A stretch of DNA of 15,614 bases from CAYSLA01 sp964431685 (GTDB taxonomy: Bacteria; Armatimonadota; UBA5829). The stretch is from positions 1 through 15,614 of the forward strand of contig CAYSLA010000074.1 of assembly GCA_964431685.1 (NCBI GenBank), given 5' to 3'. Under the pieces are notes generated by a model. The model saw only the letters and a list, made by a program, of their open reading frames with translations. It did not search any database and was not told the DNA's origin. The position numbers and the translations under genes were made by a program. This document shows, in pieces, positions 1 to 5,673 of this stretch (position 1 is the stretch's first letter; each line of letters starts with the position of its first letter).

Positions 1-2
1 GG

Positions 3-86
3 AATGTTGGTTTGATCAAACGCGGCAGTCCAGGTCGATTGGAAATCGGGAAGCATCAAGACCCCCCCGCTCGTTCCAAAGAATAG
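3..86 (+). CDS. Possible C-terminal tail of a gene entering from the left
   Basis: An open frame of 27 codons runs from the window edge to a TAG at 84-86. It is hydrophilic and basic, with no motif I recognise. Another frame is also open to a stop near 91, so this is only a weak suggestion that a gene ends here. The stretch contains a perfect 10-bp palindrome TTTGATCAAA at 11-20 and a run of seven C at 62-68. Confidence 0.2.
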   Translation, partial: NVGLIKRGSPGRLEIGKHQDPPARSKE

Positions 87-99
87 TTTAAGATGGAGT

Positions 100-128
100 T
101 TAAGAAACGGGGGGGGGGGGGGTATAAC
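100..128 (+). promoter_or_regulatory. Candidate promoter of the PEP-CTERM gene with a G-tract spacer
   Basis: The -10-like box is TATAAC at 123-128 and the -35-like box is TTAAGA at 100-105 (4 of 6 to consensus). The spacer 106-122 is exactly 17 bases and consists of AAC plus 14 consecutive G. Transcription would start near 135, leaving a leader of roughly 48 bases before the ATG at 183. The -35 box is weak, so the call rests mainly on the -10 box and the ideal spacing. Confidence 0.4.
109..122 (+). repeat. Homopolymer run of 14 G
   Basis: Fourteen consecutive G directly precede the TATAAC box of the candidate promoter. Such runs slip during replication and could change promoter spacing. Two-colour Illumina chemistry also generates false poly-G, and this run lies close to the window edge, so its exact length is uncertain. 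Confidence 0.75.
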
Positions 129-140
129 TCAGGCAAGTGA

Positions 141-156
141 GCTGCTATATAGCAGC
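141..156 (+). promoter_or_regulatory. Perfect 16-bp palindrome in the leader of the PEP-CTERM gene
   Basis: GCTGCTATATAGCAGC is its own reverse complement. It lies just after the predicted transcription start and before the GGAGG ribosome-binding site (172-176). It could be an operator for a dimeric regulator or, in RNA, a small hairpin at the 5' end of the message. Neither role can be decided from sequence. Confidence 0.45.
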
Positions 157-182
157 CGTAACGAATCCGTTGGAGGAAACAA

Positions 183-1031
183 ATGAAAAAGTTGTTTGTA
201 GTCATCGCAGCCATTGTGCTACTGGGTATGAGTATTGTTGTTTATGCGCAAAACTCATTCTACGACGACTTCTCGTCGACGACGCTCGACCCCGCTTGGC
301 AGGTGGTCGCGTACACCGGCCCCTGGCCCAGGGCCGAGGGGCAGACAACACCAGCCAATCATTACGAGTTGGCGAACGGAACACTGCGCTATATCGTTGA
401 TCCCATGACGTATTCCTATGGGTATGTTAACGATTACAAGACGTATTCCCCGTGGTATGACTACGATCCGGGCTTGGAATTGCACCGCACATTCGAGGGA
501 GATGAGTGGGTATTTGAATCAAAGGCGTCGTACTACATACCGGACAGCAACCATCGAAACTTTGTGACCAATGTCGTATTCGGAGATGGGCTGACCGGTC
601 CGACGTACTATGTAACTTTCAGTCGCGGCCGCGATATAGGCAGTAATTGGTACAATTTTGCCATACACTTCTTTGACTCCAGCCACACATGGGCCGGAGC
701 AAGCTACACAGAGCTGGCGGTGGTTGGCGATTCGCTCTCAACGTCGGATGACTCGCGGCATGTTCGCCTTGTCCGTTCCGGCGGGGTGCTAACGGCGCTG
801 TGGAGCGACAATGGAGTTTCGTGGGAGACGATTGGCACCTACGATTTGGGCAGCCAGCTTGACGGCTTGCAGCAGAGAGTGATCCTCGCTGGTTCGTGCT
901 GGTTCAACACTGTTGGTTCCTATGCCGAATGGGATTCTGTCCAAGTCACAGCCGTCCCTGAGCCGTCATCAATAATCGCCTTGCTTGGGGGTATGGCAGG
1001 ACTTATCGGGCTGCGCAGACGCAAGGCATAA
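183..1031 (+). CDS. PEP-CTERM sorting-signal surface protein with a lectin-like sandwich domain
   Basis: This is an exported protein of 282 residues. It begins with a signal peptide (about residues 1-22, cleavage near VYA/Q) and ends with a PEP-CTERM tail: VPEP at 258-261, a hydrophobic stretch at about 264-277, then the basic end RRRK. In known systems an exosortase recognises this tail and anchors the protein to the cell surface or matrix; no exosortase is in the window. The body (about 25-250) starts with DDFSSTTLDPAW and is rich in aromatic residues and beta strands, like concanavalin-type/DUF1349 beta-sandwich domains, so glycan binding is a reasonable guess. The ATG is supported by GGAGG six bases upstream. 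A strong terminator follows, so the gene is probably a single transcription unit. The sorting signal is certain; the ligand is unknown. Confidence 0.88.
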   Translation: MKKLFVVIAAIVLLGMSIVVYAQNSFYDDFSSTTLDPAWQVVAYTGPWPRAEGQTTPANHYELANGTLRYIVDPMTYSYGYVNDYKTYSPWYDYDPGLELHRTFEGDEWVFESKASYYIPDSNHRNFVTNVVFGDGLTGPTYYVTFSRGRDIGSNWYNFAIHFFDSSHTWAGASYTELAVVGDSLSTSDDSRHVRLVRSGGVLTALWSDNGVSWETIGTYDLGSQLDGLQQRVILAGSCWFNTVGSYAEWDSVQVTAVPEPSSIIALLGGMAGLIGLRRRKA

Positions 1032-1041
1032 GCCGTCCCCA

Positions 1042-1069
1042 GAGGTTAGATATTAGAAGTTAGAGGTTA
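1042..1069 (+). repeat. Four tandem degenerate heptamers
   Basis: The units GAGGTTA, GATATTA, GAAGTTA and GAGGTTA follow one another directly between the stop codon of the PEP-CTERM gene and its terminator, and a partial fifth unit runs into the terminator stem. No function is evident. Confidence 0.6.
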
Positions 1070-1072
1070 GAG

Positions 1073-1116
1073 GCCCGCCGCAGCGCAAGCTTAGGCGGGC
1101 TCGTTCTTTTTCTTTG
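1073..1116 (+). terminator. Rho-independent terminator of the PEP-CTERM gene
   Basis: A 7-bp GC stem, GCCCGCC (1073-1079) with GGCGGGC (1094-1100), encloses a further AGC/GCT stem capped by a GCAA tetraloop. A T-rich tract (TCGTTCTTTTTCTTT) follows directly. The T tract is on the plus strand only, so it serves the upstream gene rather than the convergent zinc-finger gene. The bases from 1117 to 1229 show no gene; they hold only a short direct repeat CTCGAAGCA. Confidence 0.8.
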
Positions 1117-1229
1117 TTTCGAGTTCTTGGTTTCATCAGACTCCGCAACTCAGCTGATTCCGAAATCTCGAAGCACCAACGCCTCTTCTCCGACTCGAAG
1201 CATATTCTGCGCTGGTCTGTGGTTGCGGA

Positions 1230-2054
1230 CTATGGACTAAACACACAGACCTTGTGAGGATAGTCTCCGTAGGATATGCGGCCGCTGTAGTACGAGGCAC
1301 GTCCTTTCGTCAATACCCGCACGCTGTAAGTGGTCGGGTCAGTCCCTCCGTGATTCGCGTAGTGATCCACTATGACGATGTACTGTCCTTCAGGTGCACC
1401 GTCCGGCGGCCAGAAGATGTTCTCAACTGGCTGCGTAGTGAATGGTGGGGCGGCATTCATGTCTACGTCCAACTCCCCGCCGTCCGAGGAATAACGCGAT
1501 GCGAAGTATATGTGATCGTCGCACGGAGCGATGCAGTGCAGATCGATGTCGTTCACGTTTTCCCATGACAGACTGATCTGCACATCTCCCGTCTTGGCCC
1601 CCGCCTTTTCCAGTCGAGGGGTGAAGGCATCGGTGAGGATCGACCCCTGAGCATCCGCCAGGGGTTTTCTCGTCGATACTGAATTGCGATCGGGATTGCT
1701 GTTGCTTTCCAGGCCCGCGAGTCTAAACCCGACAAAGGCTAGAACGAACAGACAGAGCAAGGCTATCAGCCAGTAGTTCGGTCGTGCGACTCGACTGGGC
1801 GGCGGCTGGGAGATCGGTGGTTGCGGCGGATGTTGTGGCGCGCCCGTGCCAGCCTGCATGGCGCGAAAGCACACCGAACAAACGCCGCCGGCCACGCAGG
1901 TCTCACAGACAAGGCGTCCGCACTTGGGGCAATGGTACATGCAGGGCTTCTGCCGGCATACCGTACACAGCGCCGGGCGCGACTTCTTGCACCCGAAGCA
2001 CACTGTCTGATGGTCAGGGTTAGGATATCCGCATTGTTGGCATTTCCAGGACAT
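1230..2054 (-). CDS. Membrane protein with RanBP2-type zinc finger, second zinc module and DUF2135/YfaP-like outer domain
   Basis: The protein has 274 residues in three parts. Residues 3-22 fit the RanBP2 zinc-finger pattern W-x-C-x2-C-x3-N-x6-C-x2-C exactly (W3, C5, C8, N12, C19, C22). Residues 30-62 carry nine more cysteines in pairs (C30/C33, C42/C45, C50/C53, C59/C62, plus C38), like a RING or B-box cross-brace. A proline-rich linker (72-92) leads to one membrane helix (about 94-112), with R88 and R91 before it, predicting the zinc part inside and the C-terminus outside. The outer domain (about 150-274) has the pattern ISLSWENVNDIDLHCIAP ... GGELDVD ... ENIFWP ... GQYIVIVDHY, which resembles the DUF2135/YfaP beta-sandwich family. 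The start has GGGGA a few bases upstream. The molecular role is unknown; a sensor or surface scaffold is possible. Confidence 0.8.
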   Translation of the reverse strand: MSWKCQQCGYPNPDHQTVCFGCKKSRPALCTVCRQKPCMYHCPKCGRLVCETCVAGGVCSVCFRAMQAGTGAPQHPPQPPISQPPPSRVARPNYWLIALLCLFVLAFVGFRLAGLESNSNPDRNSVSTRKPLADAQGSILTDAFTPRLEKAGAKTGDVQISLSWENVNDIDLHCIAPCDDHIYFASRYSSDGGELDVDMNAAPPFTTQPVENIFWPPDGAPEGQYIVIVDHYANHGGTDPTTYSVRVLTKGRASYYSGRISYGDYPHKVCVFSP

Positions 2055-2188
2055 TCATCCCCACGCTCAGTCCCTCTCCGATAGCCTTGTTCCACGAGTC
2101 GTGCCCGTCGTAGCTCTTGGCAAGCACTCGCTCTTGAACATTCTTGCGTCAAGCCGCCAAACAGAACAAGACTTGTCCACACACTCAC

Positions 2189-2217
2189 ATTATCACGCAG
2201 ATATTGGCTGATGTCAA
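2189..2217 (-). promoter_or_regulatory. Sigma70-type promoter for the zinc-finger membrane protein
   Basis: On the minus strand a perfect TTGACA (2212-2217) is followed after exactly 17 bases by GATAAT (2189-2194, 5 of 6 to consensus). The start point would be near 2182, giving a leader of about 128 bases before the ATG at 2054. No convincing alternative gene occupies that leader. Confidence 0.7.
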
Positions 2218-2297
2218 GGGTCAGTTGCGATGTGCATCTGAGGTTCGCACGACGTCTTGGCCATGCATCTTATTCCCGTATGCGGTTCTGGAATGAG

Positions 2298-2395
2298 CAG
2301 ATTCCTCCCTCCGGTCCTAAGGAAGTCCCCTGATTTTGGGGAGTTCCTACCCAAAACAACCGCGCTATCCGCGCGGTCTGTTGCTCGGAATGACA
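2298..2395 (-). repeat. Dispersed two-hairpin repeat, copy 1 (80-bp core 2315-2394)
   Basis: The core 2315-2394 is the reverse complement of 14292-14371 with 78 of 80 bases identical; the differences are one G/A and one T/G. It contains two stem-loops. One is a perfect 7-bp stem ACCGCGC/GCGCGGT (2359-2365 with 2371-2377) and a 5-base loop. The other is an 11-bp stem with one mismatch (2320-2330 with 2338-2348) and a 7-base loop. The outer edges read CAGATTCCTC (2298-2307) and GCTCGGAATGACA (2383-2395). The element sits in the 459-base gap between the divergent zinc-finger and sialidase-like genes and contains no credible gene. Confidence 0.85.
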
Positions 2396-2458
2396 CGAGT
2401 AGGTCCGGATGGCACGAGTATTTCGGGTTGGTGCTGTGCAGACTTTACGGGCTGCCGT

Positions 2459-2487
2459 TTGACAGACAGGCGGTGGAGTGACATACT
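2459..2487 (+). promoter_or_regulatory. Promoter of the sialidase-like gene
   Basis: A perfect TTGACA at 2459-2464, a 17-base spacer and CATACT at 2482-2487 (4 of 6 to TATAAT). Transcription would start near 2494, just ahead of the GGAGGT ribosome-binding site at 2504-2509. The upstream GTG at 2478 would then lie inside the promoter, which supports the ATG at 2514 as the real start. Confidence 0.6.
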
Positions 2488-2513
2488 GTTGCCCAGTCAC
2501 TACGGAGGTCGTT

Positions 2514-4175
2514 ATGGATCGCTCAACCAGTTCCTTTCGGATTTCCGAGGCAAAGGCGTCTGAAGCCGGGCTTACCGATTTCGCTGCCGGCGTGTTTACT
2601 TCTTCTGCTCCGCTGATCCTGCAGACGCGCGGTGGAGAGTTCCTGGCATACTACGAACCAGGCTCCGAAGCCGGGGATTGCGTGGCGTGCCGGAGTTCAG
2701 AGGATGGATGCGATTGGAGCGAGGAGAGCATCGTCGTGCACGGAATGTCCGGTTTGAGTGAGGCCCTCATAGATCGGGACGGCGAGGTGCATCTGTTCAC
2801 GATCACAGCACCTGATGACACGGATTTGGCAGACTGGGGTGGGGAGGAGAACAGACCGCTGGCGGGAGAGTTGACGGACTCGCGGCTGGATATCTGGTAT
2901 GCCCGGTCCAGTTCCGGACGCAGCCAGTGGAGCCGGCCTCGTATGATCTGGCATGGCTACACAGGCGCTCTGAACTCCGTAATCCAGACCCGGTCTGGAC
3001 GCATAATTCTGCCGTTTTCTTTCGCGAAGAACCGGACGTGGTCGAACAGGGGCGGCGGGTTCAAGGAGTTCACTTTCGTCGGATCGTTCGATTCTACTGT
3101 CATATACTCCGACGACGGCGGCGCGACGTGGAATCCGTCCAACGATCTCAGCGTTCAGACTCCCGACATAGTCAGTTGCTATGGAGCTGTGGAACCGGTT
3201 GTGCTGGAGTTGGAAGATTGCGTCTGGATGCTCATCCGCACTCAGTTGGGCCGTTTCTACGAATCACGCTCCGTGGATGGCGCGGTGTGGTCAAGCCCCA
3301 GACCCACAGCGATTGTGTCCTCCGATTCGCCCGCTGGGCTCGTTCGACTCTCTGACGGCCGGATAGTCCTTCTGTGGAACAATTGTCTGCGCTATCCCTA
3401 CGCGTACGGGGGGCGCCAGGTTCTGCACGGTGCGGTCTCGGAGGACTGCGGCAAGACCTGGACAGGATTCAGGGAGGTGGCTCGCGACCGTCTCCGCAAC
3501 CAGCCGCCTCCGCCGACCGGGGATCACGGCACAGCGTACCCGTTCCCGATCGCGACCAATGACGACAAGGTTCTGTTCCGGACGGGTCAGGGCGAGGGCA
3601 GAGTGGATATCAAGCTCCTCGATCCGTCGTATCTCTACTCAACGCACCAGCGCACCGATTGGTCGCTGGGCCTTGAAGACTGGTCGATATACGGCACGAT
3701 GGGGGTGGAACTGGTTGAGGATCCGCGCCGTGCTATGCGTGTATGCCGCGTAGACGATGAGTTTCCCGCGGCAGCCGTCTGGAACTTCCCGATGGGGGCC
3801 TCCGGTAGACTGGAAATCGACATCTGCCTGCAGCCTGGGTCCACTGGCCTCAACATCGGGTTGACGGATCACTACTCAAGCCCCTTTGACCTGGACGAGA
3901 GCTTCTTCAATGTATACAACGTGCCGGTATCCGGCGTTTCTGCAAGCTGCGTTAACCTCAGACCGGGCCACAGACATGCCCTGGTCCTTGAGTGGGCATC
4001 CGGCTCAGAGTGCCTGGCGTACCTGGACGGGACCATCGCCGGTGGGTTTGAGGCTCAACGGCGGGCTGCTGGTGTATGCTATATAAGGCTTAGTGCGCTT
4101 TCTGATATTCCCGAGACTGGAGGCGCCCTCATCGGACACATCGAAGCAAACGTTTCGAATCAGGCTATCCAGTAG
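2514..4175 (+). CDS. Sialidase-like (BNR/Asp-box) beta-propeller protein with C-terminal sandwich domain
   Basis: A protein of 553 residues. The N-terminal part (about 1-380) is a sialidase/neuraminidase-type propeller, shown by Asp-box motifs S-x-D-x-G-x-T-W: SDDGGATW at 199-206, SEDCGKTW at 309-316, and degenerate copies at 62-68 and 253-259. The C-terminal part (about 382-553) has the strand pattern of a concanavalin-like domain (EDWSIYGTMGVEL near its start, AYLDGTIAGGF later). Family members remove terminal sialic acid or similar sugars, but many in glycan-degrading bacteria are uncharacterised. I could not assign the catalytic arginine triad, so sialic acid specificity is not shown. No signal peptide is visible, so it is probably cytoplasmic, which is unusual for a hydrolase of long glycans. 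GGAGGT five bases before the ATG fixes the start. Confidence 0.82.
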   Translation: MDRSTSSFRISEAKASEAGLTDFAAGVFTSSAPLILQTRGGEFLAYYEPGSEAGDCVACRSSEDGCDWSEESIVVHGMSGLSEALIDRDGEVHLFTITAPDDTDLADWGGEENRPLAGELTDSRLDIWYARSSSGRSQWSRPRMIWHGYTGALNSVIQTRSGRIILPFSFAKNRTWSNRGGGFKEFTFVGSFDSTVIYSDDGGATWNPSNDLSVQTPDIVSCYGAVEPVVLELEDCVWMLIRTQLGRFYESRSVDGAVWSSPRPTAIVSSDSPAGLVRLSDGRIVLLWNNCLRYPYAYGGRQVLHGAVSEDCGKTWTGFREVARDRLRNQPPPPTGDHGTAYPFPIATNDDKVLFRTGQGEGRVDIKLLDPSYLYSTHQRTDWSLGLEDWSIYGTMGVELVEDPRRAMRVCRVDDEFPAAAVWNFPMGASGRLEIDICLQPGSTGLNIGLTDHYSSPFDLDESFFNVYNVPVSGVSASCVNLRPGHRHALVLEWASGSECLAYLDGTIAGGFEAQRRAAGVCYIRLSALSDIPETGGALIGHIEANVSNQAIQ

Positions 4176-4217
4176 GAGAAGAGCCGACCCTGGAAAAGAG
4201 TGAAGCGCAGCTCGATC

Positions 4218-4238
4218 TTCCTGCCTGCCAGGCTGGAA
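4218..4238. terminator. Short hairpin between convergent genes
   Basis: TTCC-T-GCCT, a GCC loop, then AGGC-T-GGAA forms an 8-bp stem with one T/T mismatch between the stop codons of the two converging genes (4175 and 4284). It is symmetrical enough to act on both strands, but there is no T tract, so it is only a weak terminator candidate. Confidence 0.3.
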
Positions 4239-4283
4239 CTGCCTCAGATCTTGTCCTTGCGTCTTGCTGTTCATCTCTCACCT

Positions 4284-5429
4284 CTATGGCTGGGGTTCAG
4301 TAACGAAATCCAGGTAGTTGGCACGGTTGATGAGTTCGTAGCCAGAGCCTTTGTAGGTCGCGCTCCAGGAAGCCGGGCATTTCGCCGGCTTGGCTCCGTA
4401 TTTGAACTTGTAACCGGTGAGAACCCCCTCGCGCTCTTCTACGTAGTCGAGTTCCGCGCCAGTGTAAGTTCTCCAGAAGTAGGCGTGTGCGTGCGTTCGT
4501 GTGTAGGCGAGCTTCTTCATTCGCTCTACCATCAGGAAGTTTTCCCACAGCGCGCCAACATCATCGCGCTGATTGACGGGCCGGAGATTGCCTATTGCCA
4601 TGTTGCGGATGCCGAGATCGTAGAAGTATATCTTGTCGTTTCGGGATATCTCCTTGCGCAGGTTTCTACTGAATCCCGTGAGGCGAAAGACCACGAACGA
4701 CTTCTCCAGAAGATCGATATACGAGTTCACTGTGTCCTTGCTCATCCCCAGAGCCGTTCCGATCTCGGTTCTGGAGACCTCTGAGCCGATTTGGTAGGCA
4801 AGCATTCGCACCAGGTCGCGAATCTTGGCAGAGTTCTTTACGGAAGACAGTTCCAGTATGTCCTTGTACAGATAGGCATTGCCAATCTCGTACAGGTAGT
4901 CTTCCCTGTCGGCCTGGTTGGCGATCGAGAATACCTCCGGATACGAACCATATACCAATCGCTCTTCGACCTGCGAATCCAGCTCAAACCTGTTGAAAAG
5001 AGCAGAGAGCTCCAGGAATGAGATTGGATAGAGATCATAGGTCCACGTGCGTCCGGTCAGTGGTTCACGGACGGCGTTGGCAAGGTCGAAAGAAGATGAC
5101 CCGGTTACAATTGTTCTGATGTCGGGTATCTGGTCATGCAGTATCTTCAGGTTGATGCCTATGTCTGGAACACGCTGAGCCTCGTCTACGAAGAGCAGAT
5201 CGTAACCGGCCACCAGCGATTTCAGTCTGGCGGAGTCCCTGCTGGAGAGCACGTCGATGAACCTGGGTTCGTCCGCGCTGATCTCAAGGACTCTGCCCGG
5301 CCAGTCGGAGATGATCTCCCGAGCGAGCGTGGTCTTGCCAACCTGACGCGGCCCGTAGAGAATCACAACCTTGTCGCTCTGACGGAGGCGCTCCGCTATA
5401 CTGCTCTTGACTGCCCGCGGTATGTTCAT
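4284..5429 (-). CDS. AAA_14 / DUF4143 family ATPase
   Basis: A P-loop ATPase of 381 residues with the usual two-part layout. The N-terminal ATPase domain has Walker A GPRQVGKTT (26-34), Walker B LLFVDEAQR (78-86) and the sensor-like ITIVTGSSSF region near 106-114. A helical, winged-helix-like middle (KDTVNSYIDLLEKSFVVFRL) follows. The C-terminal DUF4143 part normally ends in a PD-(D/E)xK nuclease-like fold. Here FWRTYTGAELDYVE is kept, but the expected E-x-K reads Y-K-F-K, so nuclease activity is doubtful. Members are widespread, often scattered solo genes of unknown function. The open frame extends 64 codons further upstream to 5621. I chose ATG 5429 because family homology begins there and a strong promoter overlies the extension. 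Confidence 0.9.
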   Translation of the reverse strand: MNIPRAVKSSIAERLRQSDKVVILYGPRQVGKTTLAREIISDWPGRVLEISADEPRFIDVLSSRDSARLKSLVAGYDLLFVDEAQRVPDIGINLKILHDQIPDIRTIVTGSSSFDLANAVREPLTGRTWTYDLYPISFLELSALFNRFELDSQVEERLVYGSYPEVFSIANQADREDYLYEIGNAYLYKDILELSSVKNSAKIRDLVRMLAYQIGSEVSRTEIGTALGMSKDTVNSYIDLLEKSFVVFRLTGFSRNLRKEISRNDKIYFYDLGIRNMAIGNLRPVNQRDDVGALWENFLMVERMKKLAYTRTHAHAYFWRTYTGAELDYVEEREGVLTGYKFKYGAKPAKCPASWSATYKGSGYELINRANYLDFVTEPQP

Positions 5430-5435
5430 ATTGGT

Positions 5436-5464
5436 ATTATAGGCCGGCAACAGCCTCCCGTCAA
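5436..5464 (-). promoter_or_regulatory. Near-consensus promoter giving a leaderless ATPase mRNA
   Basis: On the minus strand TTGACG (5459-5464) is followed after 17 bases by a perfect TATAAT (5436-5441). Only six bases separate the -10 box from the ATG at 5429, so transcription should begin at or next to the A of the start codon. No ribosome-binding site is visible or possible in such a transcript. Confidence 0.75.
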
Positions 5465-5474
5465 GCCAAAATGG

Positions 5475-5524
5475 CGCGAATTCAGCTAATGCACTAGCCG
5501 AATTCACGCGAAATCGGCTAGTGC
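5475..5524. repeat. Three overlapping, alternately oriented 18-20 bp units
   Basis: Unit A (5475-5492) reads CGCGAATTCAGCTAATGC. Unit B (5491-5510) on the opposite strand reads CGCGTGAATTCGGCTAGTGC. Unit C (5507-5524) reads CGCGAAATCGGCTAGTGC. A and C agree at 15 of 18 bases; B and C agree at 17 of 18 once the extra TG in B is removed. B and C include a perfect 11-bp inverted repeat (5491-5501 with 5514-5524). The cluster lies between two divergent promoters, 11 bases from the ATPase -35 box, so it may be an operator array. It could also be a REP-like element. Confidence 0.7.
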
Positions 5525-5624
5525 GTTGTCGTCCTGAACTCGATTCAGGAGCTATCCGTTCGACGAGTGGGTGCGGGATCGAGACCGGGTTCGCGCAGCC
5601 GAGAATGAGTGGCGGTGACATTTC

Positions 5625-5633
5625 TGGTATAAT
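5625..5633 (+). promoter_or_regulatory. Extended -10 promoter of the UROD-like/glycyl radical operon
   Basis: TGGTATAAT at 5625-5633 matches an extended -10 element (TGnTATAAT) perfectly; no good -35 box is present, as is common for this class. Transcription would start near 5640, leaving a leader of about 34 bases before the ATG at 5674, with AGGA just upstream of it. Confidence 0.6.
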
Positions 5634-5673
5634 GTCCCCGGATCATTCGCCAAGACGCTATAGGGTAGGACCA

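Noticed and set aside
2257..2481. Small gene over the repeat between the zinc-finger and sialidase-like genes
   Set aside because: Its codons come mostly from the two-hairpin repeat, several overlapping frames are equally open, and it overlaps the promoter at 2459-2487.
4218..4238. Strong bidirectional terminator
   Set aside because: The hairpin has a mismatch and no T tract on either side, so only a weak call is justified.
5475..5524. Degenerate CRISPR array
   Set aside because: The units overlap and alternate in orientation with no spacers, which is not the arrangement of a CRISPR array.
5430..5621. N-terminal extension of the ATPase by 64 residues
   Set aside because: The extension lies over the promoter and the three-unit repeat, has low-complexity unrelated sequence, and family homology starts at ATG 5429.
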